A DNA stretch of 64,000 nucleotides from Symbiodinium natans (GCA_905221605.1 CAJNDS010000387.1:1-64000), one strand, 5' to 3'; positions 21,095 through 31,163 are shown, counted from the first letter of the stretch. Numbers and translations are program-made. The notes: generated by a model from the sequence alone, not told the origin.

Positions 21095-21652
21095 ATGGGC
21101 CTTCAGCTACTTCAAGGCAGAGCGCAACTCCAGTGTGACACGTACATTGCCATCCGGAGAAGGGCAGTGACTCGGTTTGCTGTCAAGAAGCTCATCAAGA
21201 TCATGTCAGAGGTGGCTCGCCGCAGGAAGCGGGCGTGGATCAAGCCGGCTTCGCACATATGTGTGGCGATGGACGACAAAGCTCCTTATCGCTTGCTACG
21301 ATTCAAGTTGTGTTTTGGGGTGCAATCGGACGCCCAGGAGGAGCCCTGTGTCACTGGAGTTCTGGGTTTGTTGACCCATGGCGGAGCCCTGAGCAGCAGG
21401 GAACTCAAGTACCTGGACGAAGACTATTCAGCCCGCATGGCGGAGTAAGTGTCAAAGGCTTTGGAACTCTTTGCTACCCCTTTGGATGCTGAGACCATGG
21501 ACCAGGAAGTGGTGGAAGCTTTTAAAGCACGCTTGGTCACTGTCAGCGCTCATGGCCATCGGGCGAACGAGGATATCTCTCTTTTAAGAAGGGGGCCAAC
21601 CTGGAAATGGCGGTTTCGGAATGTTTTGGGTAACTTATTGGGGTCCCTGTGA
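21095..21652 (+). pseudogene. Long ORF with one in-frame TAA, possibly a repeated protein family
   Basis: The longest open stretch outside repeats. It reads about 117 codons (start M-G-L-Q-L-L-Q-G-R), meets TAA at 21446-21448, and continues in the same frame for over 40 codons (A-L-E-L-F-A-T-P-L-D-A-E-T-M). The middle has A-S-H-I-C-V-A-M-D-D-K-A-P-Y-R-L-L-R-F. I believe similar proteins occur as dispersed families in dinoflagellate genomes, but I cannot search. A family F element abuts the 3' end. It may be a decayed mobile gene or retrocopy lying in an intron. Confidence 0.5.
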
Positions 21653-21939
21653 TCAGAGAATCCTACCATTTGTTTTTTTGTTTTGGGGGTGGGGGGGGGC
21701 TATTTAGGGGTCCCCTATTTTCGTAAACCCCCAAATCAGTGGGTGTTCCTAAAGAGGTGTAATCACACCCCAGATATCAGAGAGTCCCTCAAAAGAAGGT
21801 TTTCCCCCTAAACCCTATAAGCCCTATACCTCCCTTTTGGGGAAGCCCCCCCCCCCCCCCAAGTGAGTCCCAGAATGCCCTAAACCCTAAACCCTAAACC
21901 CTAAACCCTAAACCCTAAACCCTAAACCCTAAACCTCAG

Positions 21940-21971
21940 GCACCACGGTGGCAGACGCCTGGCTTCCAGAG
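21940..21971 (+). CDS. Kelch exon (TTVADAWLPE)
   Basis: A-D-A-W-L-P-E fits the S-D-x-W-x-L-x-x strand. It enters in phase 2 after CCTCAG followed by GC and ends at GAG. Confidence 0.5.
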
Positions 21972-22071
21972 GGGTGGGTTTGGGGTTTGGGGTTTGGGGT
22001 TTAGGGTTTCGGGTTTAGGGTTTAGATTGTGTAGCAGCTTCAGGCGGTTCAGGGCTTCGGGATACTTGAAG

Positions 22072-22110
22072 AGCGGCCGCCACAACTTGCTGGGCGCTGC
22101 GCCGTGCATC
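22072..22110 (+). CDS. Kelch-like exon (SGRHNLLGAAPCI)
   Basis: Aligns loosely with A-R-Q-H-H-S-G-L-L-T-N-E-G-E-P of the exon at 17369. The acceptor is TTGAAG. Confidence 0.4.
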
Positions 22111-22172
22111 GCAAGTTCGGGTTTAGGGTTTAGGGTTTAGGGTTCAGGGTTTAGGGTTTAGGGTCAGGGTTA

Positions 22173-22280
22173 GACCTATGCGGATCATTCTTCGACATAG
22201 TTCTTCAGAGGGCCAATTTAGCGAAGACCTCGCGGCTTAGAGCGGGGCTTCCTTCTAAGCGTTTCACGGGCCCTAAAACT
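22173..22280 (+). CDS. Unassigned coding-like stretch
   Basis: Open for over 40 codons with balanced codons (D-L-C-G-S-F-F-D-I-V-L-Q-R-A-N-L-A-K). No clear acceptor and no family recognised. Confidence 0.25.
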
Positions 22281-22468
22281 GGTCCCTTACCTTCTTGGAA
22301 AGGCTTCTGAAGTATGGGCCCTTGGGTTTTCATCGGGTCTATGAAGGGTATATAATAAAGGGGTCCCCTTTCAAGGGCGCTTACTCAGAGATCATGTAGC
22401 TACCCTAAGACAAAGCCCTAAGCCCTACGATCCCTACACCCGCCATCCACAAGAAGCCTGATCTCAAG

Positions 22469-22505
22469 GCAATCGCAGCAACATGGCAGTCCTACTCTGG
22501 TTCAG
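22469..22505 (+). CDS. Kelch linker exon (AIAATWQSYSGS)
   Basis: Begins with GCA after CTCAAG and contains A-T-W-x-x-Y-x-G-S, matching exons that follow an E|A break. A GT donor follows TTCAG. Confidence 0.55.
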
Positions 22506-23455
22506 GTGCCTGGGCATGGTCTCAGTGTGGGCTCTCCGTTTTACCTTAAGCAGCCTAAGCCCTAAGCCCTAAGCCCTAAACCCTAAACCCTAAACCCTAA
22601 ACCCTAAACCCTAAACCCTAAACCCTAAACCCTAAACCCTAAACCCTAAACCCTTCCCTTCATATGGGGCCCTTACTTATATGCCCCTTCTATATCCTAT
22701 AGAACCCCAAGGGCCCACACTTCAGAACCGTTTAGAGCAGCTAAGGGACCAGGTTAAGGAACCATGTAATTAGGGTTTAGGGTTTAGGGTTTGGGGTTTG
22801 GGGTTTGGGGTTTAGGGTTTAGGGTTTAGGGGACTTTTTTGGGTTGACAGCTTCCTGGACAAAGGTTGCATAGAAGGGGAAAAGCCTATCCTCCAGGTTT
22901 CGAAGTTTCGCCAAGTTACCCTAAACCCGATCACAACAAAACTGTAGCTGTGATCGAACCTTAAGCTACATATGACCTTCCGCACAACTACACCCCTGAA
23001 CCCTGGTACCCAGTGTCTGACTACTATGACCACTGCACCGACGCCATTTTCAACTACACGTGAACCTCCATGTATACCCCACAGCGAGACGCTAAACCCT
23101 AAGCCCGAAACCCTAAACAGGTTCATGTCGTAGCCGATAGTTCCCCACCCCCCTTATCGAACCCTAAACCCTAAACCCTACAAACCTAAACCCTAAACCC
23201 TAAACCCTAAACCCTAAACCCTAAACCAAGCCCTTAAAAAAGGGCGTAGGATCCCCGAACTCCTTAAATCCCTCTGAACCAGCAAGCTGAGCAAAAGGTT
23301 TCAAGATAAGTTTAGGGTTTAGGGTTTAGGGGTTAGGGGTTAAGGGGTTTAGGGTTTAGGGTTTATTTAGGTCTAGGGGTTTGGGGTTTAGGGTTTAGGG
23401 TTTAGGGTTTAGGGAAATGCTGAAAACCTAAGCCGTCCGAAATCCCGAGCATCAG

Positions 23456-23518
23456 GCCCCGATTCCCGCGCGGTGCACGCGGCCGTGGTCACGGACACCG
23501 GGAGGATCCTCGCCGTCT
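23456..23518 (+). CDS. Kelch exon (DSRAVHAAVVTDTGRILAV)
   Basis: S-R-A-V-H-A-A-V-V-T-D-T-G-R-I-L is a clear histidine strand. The exon is 63 bases with phase 2 entry and phase 1 exit, the same geometry as the exon at 3814. Confidence 0.8.
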
Positions 23519-23840
23519 GTTCTCGGTTTAGGGTTCAGGGTTTAGGGGTTGGGGACTTAGGGTTTGGGGTTTAGGGTTTGGGGTTTGGGAGTTTAGGGTT
23601 TGGGGTTTGGGGTTTGAGGGGTTCAGGGTTTATAGGGGTTTAGTGTTTAGGGTTCGGGGTTTAGGGGTTTAGTGTTTAGGGTTAGGCGCACGGGTTAATA
23701 TAGCGGCAAGAAGAATTACGAGTAGTATTCCCTTGTACATATTTATACTATAAATTGGCATTTAGGCCCCTACAGTAGGGTTGCGGGTTTTCGGTTTGCG
23801 AAGGAACGAGAGGTTCTTTGAACCCTAAATCCCGACCCAG

Positions 23841-23879
23841 GAGCCCTATGGTTCGGGGATTCGGGCATACAACCAAGCG
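23841..23879 (+). CDS. Kelch exon (ALWFGDSGIQPS)
   Basis: L-W-F-G-D-S-G corresponds to M-W-x-F-G-G-x-x-G with one glycine changed to aspartate. The acceptor is GACCCAG. Confidence 0.5.
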
Positions 23880-24196
23880 GTTTTAGGGTTTAGGGTTAGC
23901 GCTTCAGGTTTAGGTTTCGGGTGCTTCTACATCCCTAGCCCCTCCTAAGCACTGATGAGTACAAACCCTGCCAAGAAAAACGCTAAACCCTGAACCCTAA
24001 ACCCAAACCTCCCAAAACCCTCAAGCCCCAAACCCTAAAACCCGCACTCGAAGCTCTAAACCCCAAACTCGAAACCCCAAACTCGAAACCCTAAACCCCA
24101 AAACCCCCAAACCCAAACCCTAAGCCTCCAGGGTCTCTATCTTGGACCTCAAGTTTGTACCCTTGGGTGTGGGGACCCTGTTTACGGATCCTCTAG

Positions 24197-24240
24197 CCAG
24201 AAGCGATGCCTGGATCATACTGTGGGAATCCATATTTCCG
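24197..24240 (+). CDS. Kelch exon (RSDAWIILWESIF)
   Basis: R-S-D-A-W-I-I-L-W-E matches S-D-L-W-Y-I-D-L-E. The acceptor is CCTCTAG. Confidence 0.5.
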
Positions 24241-24372
24241 TTCACAAGCCCCCGGTAAGAAAAAACAAAACGTGATTTGCCACCGAAGATCTTAGTTCAC
24301 TGACCTCGAGCTTTGAATAGCTTTGCTCGTTGGTGCTCCAAAATATTGTTCTCGAACGCCCCGTGGCGCTGA

Positions 24373-24401
24373 GAGTGACTTGGCTCAAAAAGTGTACACC
24401 C
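24373..24401 (+). CDS. Kelch linker fragment (RVTWLKKCTP)
   Basis: T-W-L-K-K-x-T-P fits the blade linker after GCTGAG. A TGA follows, so the donor must lie at or before it. Confidence 0.4.
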
Positions 24402-24606
24402 TGAGGGGTCCGAGTGTGCCTCCCCCCCCCCAAAAATCACCTCCAAAAATCACCTAACACCCCCCAAACCAAAACCCCCCAAGCTTGGAAGCTAGGTGCC
24501 CCGGAATGATGATCTACTACGAGTCTTCCCTGATGCCTTAAGCCTAAACCCCAAACCCTAAACCCTAAACTTTGCCCAAACTTGGGGACTCTGCGTGCCC
24601 GAGAAG

Positions 24607-24756
24607 TTGGGATGTTCCTCTTATACTAGCAGTCCTTAATCGGGATTACAGTACCCCTTATCATAATCGCCATTAAGCCCTAAACCCTAAACCCTAAACC
24701 CTAAACCCTAAACCCTAAACCCTAAGGAGCCATTAGTATAAGGGGGAACATCCCAA
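24607..24756. mobile_element. Family A TIR element with CCCTAAA array inserted
   Basis: Ends TTGGGATGTTCCTCTTAT and GGGGGAACATCCCAA. A CCCTAAA array (24676-24728) sits in the right half, flanked by GCCATTA on both sides. Confidence 0.8.
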
Positions 24757-24786
24757 CCGATAAGTGTAGCCCCGCGCAGCACGCAG

Positions 24787-24827
24787 GATGTGGATGTTCG
24801 GCGGCTACGAGGGCAACTCCCGCTTTT
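24787..24827 (+). CDS. Kelch exon (MWMFGGYEGNSRF)
   Basis: An excellent M-W-M-F-G-G-Y-E-G-N-S strand. It enters after ACGCAG and leaves at a GC donor. It follows a family A element. Confidence 0.8.
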
Positions 24828-24837
24828 GCCCCTGCAG

Positions 24838-24970
24838 TTTAGGGTTCAGGATCGAGGTTCAGGGTTCAGGGTTCAGGGTTCAGGGTTCAGGGTTCAGGGT
24901 TTAGGGTTTAGGGTTTAGGGTTTAGGGTTTAGGATCGAGGTTCAGGGTTTAGGGTTTATGGTTTCTGGTG
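24838..24970 (+). repeat. TTCAGGG and TTTAGGG array
   Basis: Holds a homogenised block of about six TTCAGGG units beside pure TTTAGGG units, with GGATCGAGG repeated at each end of the block. Confidence 0.85.
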
Positions 24971-25035
24971 GTAGGGTTCAGGATTTAGGGAAGTCGGGCT
25001 TAGGATCTGCGACTGGGCTATGCGTGTTCCTCAAG

Positions 25036-25395
25036 CAGAATCCGCCACAGCTAGGAAAGCCGGGTCCCACCACACCTAGGAAAGCCCAAAAAAGGCCCTG
25101 CCACACTTAGGAGGACATAAACCCTAAACCCTAAACCCTAAACCCTAAACCCGCCACACCGAAGTTCAGAACCGCCGCTCCTAGGGAAAAGGGTGTCCCG
25201 CCACGCCTAGGAGACAGAAAGAAGACCTGGAAGAAAGGTTTAGGGTTTAGGGTTTAGGGTTTAGGGTTTAGGGTTTAGGGTTTAGGGTTTAGGGTTTAGG
25301 GTTGCCACACCTAGGAGAAAACCCCTAAACCCCAAAGCCAAAATCCTAAACCACTGCCACACTTAAGCAAAACAATGCCCACCACACCGGAGGTT
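25036..25395. repeat. Dispersed CCACACCTAGGA motif cluster
   Basis: The motif CCACACYTAGGARAAR recurs about eight times over 350 bases, with two telomeric arrays inserted between copies. Confidence 0.6.
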
Positions 25396-25442
25396 GTGAA
25401 TCTAGGACCCCAAGTGTAGCAGAGCTGCCCCAAAATTTGGCT

Positions 25443-25497
25443 GCGCGAGATGTCACCCTGAGAGTTTTCGTGGAGAGTAATCCCAAAGACCTCGCCA
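25443..25497 (+). CDS. Putative Kelch exon (ARDVTLRVFVESN)
   Basis: Resembles A-R-D-D-H-V-A-V-L but lacks the histidine. No sharp acceptor seen. Confidence 0.3.
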
Positions 25498-25636
25498 GCA
25501 AACCCTAAACCCTAAACCCCAAAGACCCTGAACTCAGAAACTCAAAACCCTAAACCCCCATAAACCCTAAACCCCTAAACCCTAAACCCCTAAACCCTAA
25601 ACCCTAAACCCTCGACCACGGCACCATGCGACCCAG

Positions 25637-25677
25637 TCTACACGTATCTCGCGGACACGTGGTACATTGACCTGCAG
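25637..25677 (+). CDS. Kelch exon (YLADTWYIDLQ)
   Basis: L-A-D-T-W-Y-I-D-L-Q is a textbook Kelch strand. It enters in phase 2 after ACCCAG. Confidence 0.8.
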
Positions 25678-25944
25678 GATTTGTGGGGGCTACCAGGTTG
25701 AAGATGTAGGGCTTAGCGCTTAGCGCTTAGCGCTTAGGGCTTAGGGCTTAGGGCTTAGGGCTTAGGGTTTAGGGTTTAGGGTTTAGGGTTTAGGGTTTAG
25801 AGTTTAGGGATAGGGTTTAGGGTTTGGGGTTTAGGGTTTAGGGCTGCAGATTCAGGATTGAGGATTTGGAGTTGAGGGTACAGGGCTGAGGACTTAAGAC
25901 TTTGGGTTGAGGATTTAGGGTTGTGGATTGGCTTCGGGGTTCAG

Positions 25945-26003
25945 AGCTACGCACGACGAGGGATACATCTGGGAATTGGGGAGGAGCGGGAGGTCCATTG
26001 GAC
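25945..26003 (+). CDS. Kelch exon (ATHDEGYIWELGRSGRS)
   Basis: The open frame after GTTCAG combines H-D-E-G-Y-I-W-E-L-G-x-S-G-R-S, the histidine-to-glycine part of a blade with one glycine changed. Confidence 0.5.
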
Positions 26004-26366
26004 CTTACTTCGTGTTGTGTCATAGCTACGGTTACCCTACCATACCCCCCGAAACCCTAAACCCCAAACCCTAAACCCTGAACCCTAAATCCCAAACCCA
26101 AGCCCAAAACCGCAAACCCTAAACCCAAAGCTTGCCCCAAGCCCCCATGTCTCACTGCCTTTGATTCTTGAACTAGCGGTTGCTGAAGCTTCAAGAAGAG
26201 TGGATGCCCCGGTTCAGGGTTTCGGGTTTGGGGTTTAGGGTTTTCGGTTTAGGGTTAAAAACCCTAAACCCCGAAGCCTGAATCCCAAGCCCTAAGCCTT
26301 AAGCCACTTCATTCCTAGGTACTCTGAGGACAGGGGTTTAGGGTGAGGGTCTGGGGTTTATGGTTT

Positions 26367-26715
26367 AGGGTTTGTGGTTTAGGGTTTAGGGCTTTGGGTT
26401 TAGGGTTTGGGGTTTAGGGTTTCGGGTTTACCGACCTTAAACGCCCTTCACCTGTTGCACGCCGAAATGTCAGAAAACTCAAGCTGGTCTTAGGGTTTTG
26501 GGGTTTAGGGTTTAGGGTTTAGGGTTAGGGTTTAGGGTTTAGGGTTTGTGGTTTAGGGTTTAGGGCTTTGGGTTTAGGGTTTGGGGTTTAGGGTTTCGGG
26601 TTTACCGACCTGAAACGCCCTTCACCTGTTGCACGCCGAAATGTCAGAAAACTCAAGCTGGTCTTAGGGTTTTGGGGTTTAGGGTTTAGGGTTGAGGGTT
26701 AGGGTTTAGGGTTTA
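26367..26715 (+). repeat. 174-base tandem duplication
   Basis: A unit with variant TTTAGGG repeats plus CCGACCTKAAACGCCCTTCA is present twice, 174 bases apart (26431 and 26605), nearly identical. Its unique part reads R-P-S-P-V-A-R-R-N-V-R-K-L-K-L-V-L, a possible Kelch histidine strand, so an exon may have been duplicated. Confidence 0.8.
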
Positions 26716-26762
26716 GGGTTTCAGGAAATTCGGGTTTAGGGTCTAGGGTTTAGGGTTTAGGG

Positions 26763-26867
26763 TATGGATGTACACCCTTGTACTAAGAGTCCTTAATGGG
26801 GATTATCATTGGCGGTAATTACTAGAATCCCTATGACGAACTGCTAGTACAAGGAGGAACATCCCAA
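26763..26867. mobile_element. Family A TIR element, diverged
   Basis: Right arm CTAGTACAAGGAGGAACATC and a degenerate left arm (TGTACACCCTTGTACTAAG). Confidence 0.5.
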
Positions 26868-27582
26868 GGTTTGGGGTTTCCGGGTTTGGGGTTTTAGGTT
26901 TTGGGGTTTTCGGGTTTTAGGATTGTGGGGTTTGGGATTTGGGGTTTAGGGCTTGGGGTTTTAGGGTTCAGGGTTTGGGGTTAGGGTTTGGGGTTTTGGG
27001 GTTTGGGCTTGGGGGCTTAAGTTACAGACAGTAAAGTAGAAGAACAACGGAAAAGCTGGTTCTTGGAGGGATTCCGAAACCCTACACCCTAAACCCTAAA
27101 CCCTGAACCCTGAACCCTAAACCCTAAACCCTAAACCCTGAACCCTAAACCCTAAACCCTAAACCCTAAACCCTAAACCCTAAACCCTAAACCCTAAACC
27201 CTAAACCCTATCCCGCCCTTGTTAGAAAGAACTCACCCCAAGTGCCAGAACTGCGCGGCTTCGGGATCCTCTGGGCCAGGACGGCTACCCGATCTTCACG
27301 CAAGCGTCCCCGACGACCAGCCCGAGTAGCCTCGACTGCCTTTCAGATAGCTTTAATTTCGGGCCCTCAAGGGTACCTTAGGGTTTAGGGTTGAGGGTTT
27401 GGGGTTTGGGGTTTAGGGTTTAGGGTTTAGGGGGTTTGGGGCAGATGTTATGCTGTGGGTAGTTCTCCAAATGAGGGTCCCTTTTGGGATCTCTTCATAC
27501 AGGGGTGCCGCCTTCGAATGGGTACCCAAAAAGGGTCCCTAATTTAGGAACTACCCAGATAGCTTTATGTACTACTATTTGC

Positions 27583-27778
27583 TCAAGAACCGCCCCGAAA
27601 AAATGAAAAGACAAGAGTCCCTGTATTGCCCTTAGAAGGAAGACTATTTATATACACATGTATATATATATATATGTATACATGCATGTGTATGTGTATA
27701 TATATATACATATGTATATGTACATTCATGTATGTATATACATACGGATTTTTTGAGGGGGTTCTTACACAATTAGTA
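27583..27778. mobile_element. Family L TIR element with TATATG repeats
   Basis: Ends ACTACTATTTGCTCAAGAAC and GGGTTCTTACACAATTAGTAG. The centre holds GTATATATA and CATGTATG microsatellite sequence. Confidence 0.7.
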
Positions 27779-27832
27779 GTTTAGGGTCCGCAAGGGAGGG
27801 GAGTTCATACCTTAGGGAAGGGCTTTCTGAAG

Positions 27833-27874
27833 GATAGTTTCAATGTCGGCATATTGGAACTTGAGGGACCTCGG
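27833..27874 (+). CDS. Kelch exon (DSFNVGILELEGPR)
   Basis: N-V-G-I-L-E-L-E-G-P resembles D-L-W-x-L-x-L-E-G. It lies between TGAAG and a GT donor. Confidence 0.45.
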
Positions 27875-27938
27875 GTCCTTTAACTTCGGGACCCTAAACC
27901 CTAAACCCTAAACCCTAAACCCTAAACCCTAAACCCAG

Positions 27939-28007
27939 AGTATGACCGAGCACAACAATGTCCGGCAAGTCGTCCTTCTAGACGGAGGGTCCTGGCGGCT
28001 TCGGAGG
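27939..28007 (+). CDS. Kelch exon (NNVRQVVLLDGGSWRLRR)
   Basis: R-Q-V-V-L-L-D-G-G-S-W-R-L fits H-x-A-V-L-x-x-G-x-x-W-x-L. The acceptor is ACCCAG. Confidence 0.5.
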
Positions 28008-28077
28008 ACACCTCGCGTCGTGGTAGCAGCCTCAAGCAAATTAGCTCAGGCAGGTGTAAGGAAAACTTGGTGCTGAA

Positions 28078-28238
28078 CCCTAAACCCTAAACCCTGAACC
28101 CTGAACCCTGAACCCTAAATCCTAAACCCTAAACCCTAAACCCTCTAAACCCTCTAAACCCTCTAAACCCTCTAAACCCTCTAAACCCTCTAAACCCTCT
28201 AAACCCTAAACCCTAAACCCTAAACCCTAACCCTTCAA
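28078..28238 (-). repeat. CCCTAAA array with CCCTCTAAA nine-base block
   Basis: Seven consecutive CCCTCTAAA units are flanked by CCCTAAA and CCCTGAA units. Confidence 0.85.
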
Positions 28239-28266
28239 CCCTAGACCTGTCTAAACCACACGCGAG

Positions 28267-28324
28267 GTGCACGTGGCCGATGCGCCTCCTGGCTCGACAC
28301 GTTTCCCTGGCCACGTTTTCTTGC
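28267..28324 (+). CDS. Kelch exon (DAPPGSTRFPGHVFLR)
   Basis: A-P-P-G-S-T-R-F-x-G-H-V-F-L matches P-P-G-x-R-x-x-H-x-A-x-L. The acceptor is CGCGAG. Confidence 0.5.
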
Positions 28325-28555
28325 GGTTTAGGGTTTAGGGTTTGGGGTTTGGGGTTTAGGGTTTAGGGTTTGGGGTTTGGGGTTTGGGGTTTGGGGTTTG
28401 GGGTTTGGGGTTTGGGGTTTAGGTTTTTCGGGTTTAGGGGTTAGGGTTTGGAGTTTAGGGTTTAGGGTTTGGGGTTTAAATTAGGGTTTTGGGGATTCGA
28501 GTTTCGGGTTTGGGGCTTAGGGTTGAGGTTTTGGGGCTTAGGGTTTCGGGTTTGG

Positions 28556-28895
28556 GGCACTTACGAACAGTGTCTTGAAGAATGCCGGCTTGCTGAGCCT
28601 GGACCACACAAGAGATTTTGGCTAATCATACCATCCGGTGATTATGGCTATGAGGCAAGAACACTGGAGGCATTTAGGCAACGCATGGGGTGCCATGCAT
28701 GGATGTACAGCATGGAGCGCATTCCTTGGCAGCAGAGAGGCTCAAGCGTCCCTCAGACTGACTCACAGGTTCACAGCATGGATGTGTTCATGGAGCATCT
28801 TTCCAAATGCGAGAGAGCCCTGCTGGTGACAGGAGCAGGGATAAGTCGCAGCGCTGGGCTGCCAACATTTCGATCGGCCTCAGGGCTCTTTTCAC
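28556..28895 (+). CDS. Sirtuin-like exon (partial NAD-dependent deacylase)
   Basis: The longest open stretch in the first 30 kb that does not come from repeats. The last third reads A-L-L-V-T-G-A-G-I-S-R-S-A-G-L-P-T-F-R-S, the NAD-binding signature of sirtuins (GAG-I-S-x-x-x-G-I-P-x-F-R), then S-G-L-F. Sirtuins remove acyl groups from lysines using NAD. The first 70 or so residues (T-Y-E-Q-C-L-E-E-C, F-W-L-I-I-P-S-G-D-Y) are not recognised and may be a protein-specific N-terminal region. The catalytic histidine and zinc cysteines are not found in this exon. Kelch exons lie on both sides. It may be a separate gene, a gene inside an intron, or a relic. Confidence 0.65.
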
Positions 28896-29833
28896 TTCGG
28901 GTCGAGGTTTTGGGGCTTAGGGGTTCAGGCTTTGGGGCGCAGGGCATTGCACAGGGATACGGAATGACCCTAGCCACAACCTTCAGATACCCAGCCTTGG
29001 CCTTCCAGTCAAGGGATGAAGACTCGTACCCCTTAATATACTCCGCATATGGCCCTTATGCTACCTCAAGGATCTTCAAAAAAGGGTCCCCAAAATCCAA
29101 GGGTACAACCTTAAGGGTCCAAGCAAAAGCCCGTGGATTCAGGGTCTCACGGCTTCCGGAGATTTGCCCAGTCACGATTCATAGGTAGATACAAGTAGGG
29201 CGAGGGTTTTGAGGTTGCAGGGCCCCGAAGCTCTGACCCTGCGTGTATCGGCGCATGACAGTAGATCGCTGGCTGCGAGAAATCAAGGTCACTTTCAAAG
29301 CCCTAAACCTAACCCTAAACCCTAAACCCTGAACCCTGAACCCTGAACCCTAAACCCTAAACCCTAAACCTTCACTGAAAATCTGAAGAGGGTTTGGGGT
29401 TTTGGTTCCATCGGGACCATGCATCGGCAGAGACCCGAAGAGAGCGGATCCCTATTGCAATCTCTGTAGGGGTCAGGGTTTAGGGGTTTAGGGTTTGGGG
29501 TTTAGGGTTTCGGGTTTGGGTTTGGGGTTTAGGGTCTAGGGTTTTGGGTTTTGGGTGTAGGGTTTAGGGTTTAGGATTTAGTTTGCCCCTTAGTACCCAT
29601 CCGCGCTCCTCCGCTCCCCCTTAAGCACCGGTAAAGTACACCTGACCCAGCCCTGACCCAGCCTCAAACTTCTGCCGCCATCAAGCCTCAGTTTAGGGTT
29701 TCGGGTTTAAGGTCTAGGGTTTAAGGCTTAGGGTTTAGGGTTTTGAGTTTGGTGTTGGGATTAGGGTTTAGGGTTTAGATTCTTGCTGCCATTAATCCAG
29801 GACCCAGAGTAGGCCCTGATTCCTTGCTTCTTG

Positions 29834-29876
<43 letters not shown>

Positions 29877-30087
29877 GATGTAGGCTCCCTTATAAGCCCG
29901 TTCTATTCGTAGGCTAGCCATACAGCTACCCGTGCACATTCAAGTAGGAGGACCCTAACCTGCCAAGCCCTTTCATTCACCCTCCCTACACCCTGAACCC
30001 TAGACCCCAAACTCTAAACCCCAAACCCTAAACCCCAAACCCCAAACCCCAGACCCCAGACCCCAAACCCCAAACCTCCTAAGCCAG

Positions 30088-30133
30088 GAGCGGCCGCATG
30101 TGGATCCAGGGCGGAAGCAACGGAGGTGCGGCC
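30088..30133 (+). CDS. Kelch exon (SGRMWIQGGSNGGAAP)
   Basis: G-R-M-W-I-Q-G-G-S-N-G-G is a clear glycine-pair strand. The acceptor is AAGCCAG. Confidence 0.75.
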
Positions 30134-30667
30134 CCGAACCTCACCAGCCCATCCCCTCAACCTAAAACCTTTTACGGCTTTAGGGTTTAAGGTTTAGGGT
30201 TTAGGGTTTAGGGTTTAGGGTTTAGGGTTCAGGGTGGGGCTTACAAGCTTTGACTTTCCAGAGGCAGGACTGCAAAGTCGACCCGCTCAAGAGTTGACAC
30301 CTGCCCTCGTACCATCCTAGCCCGAAGCGACACTCGGTAAACCCCTAAACCCCTTGCCCCTAAAAAAAACCCTAGACCCGAAACCCTAAACCCTAAACAC
30401 CCTAAACCCTAAAAACCCTAAAAGCCCTAAACCCTTAACCCTAAACCAGGCCAGGAGGAGAGTTCATGTTTATCCCCACTGGCAGGGTTGGTGTCCTGCT
30501 TGTAGGATGTGCTTCTTCTTGCGGGAAGGTCCCAACAAACCCTAGACCCTGCATTCCTGAAGGTGCGCCCTTCCCCGACCTCTCGCTGGGTGCCGCCCCG
30601 ACACTGCATGAGGGCACGCGGGGATGCTGAATTGCTGGGCCCAGGAGCGGCTACAGCTGACCCGCAG

Positions 30668-30780
30668 AGGACGCGGTCCTGGTCCAGCGCCCTGCCGTGG
30701 AGAGCGGTGAGCCCCCGGCCATCAATCTGGGCAAAAGCCGTGTCGACCTCCATGAATGGTGTCGCAACAACAAGACGCAC
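30668..30780 (+). CDS. Unassigned exon ending at a family B element
   Basis: Frame of 37 codons after ACCCGCAG: V-L-V-Q-R-P-A-V-E-S-G-E-P-P-A-I-N-L, then K-S-R-V-D-L-H-E-W-C-R-N-N-K-T-H. Codon use is coding-like. A family B TIR element starts one base later. No family recognised. A 117-codon frame on the other strand overlaps but lacks splice context. Confidence 0.45.
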
Positions 30781-30781
30781 C

Positions 30782-30925
30782 TACTTGGAGGTTCACGGTA
30801 CTTATTCACTAATGATAGCTGTACATATAGCCCACTTATAAGCCCCTTAAGTGCCCTGACATGGTTGTAAGTACAGCTATAAGTACAGATATAATTGGTC
30901 AATAAGTACCATGGACCTCCAAGTA
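30782..30925. mobile_element. Family B TIR element abutting an exon
   Basis: Ends TACTTGGAGGTTCACGGTAC and GTACCATGGACCTCCAAGTA. It starts two bases after the exon at 30668-30780. Its terminal CCAAG offers a splice acceptor. Confidence 0.75.
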
Positions 30926-31110
30926 TGGGCGTTTGCCACGGCTGGCCGCGCCTTAGCACCCTGGAACAAGCGCCCCCCCCCCACCTTGCCTAAGGGTCCA
31001 TGTGCCCATATAGTATATACTTGGGCCCTAAAGCCACAAAATGGGAACCCCTTTAAGGCCCAAGTAGATACTGTATAGGTACATGGACCCTTAGGGCCCT
31101 AGGGCTTGAG

Positions 31111-31163
31111 CTCAACCTCCGGACGACGACGACCTGCTCCGCAAGGACCTCCGTGAGGACTGC
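31111..31163 (+). CDS. Unassigned acidic exon (PPDDDDLLRKDLREDC)
   Basis: Open after CTTGAG with D-D-D-D-L-L-R-K-D-L-R-E-D. It looks coding by codon use. No family recognised. Confidence 0.35.

Noticed and set aside
30427-30780. Minus-strand ORF of 117 codons with a weak ankyrin-like phrase
   Set aside because: The + strand frame at 30668-30780 has splice context and better codon use, and the ankyrin resemblance is one short phrase.
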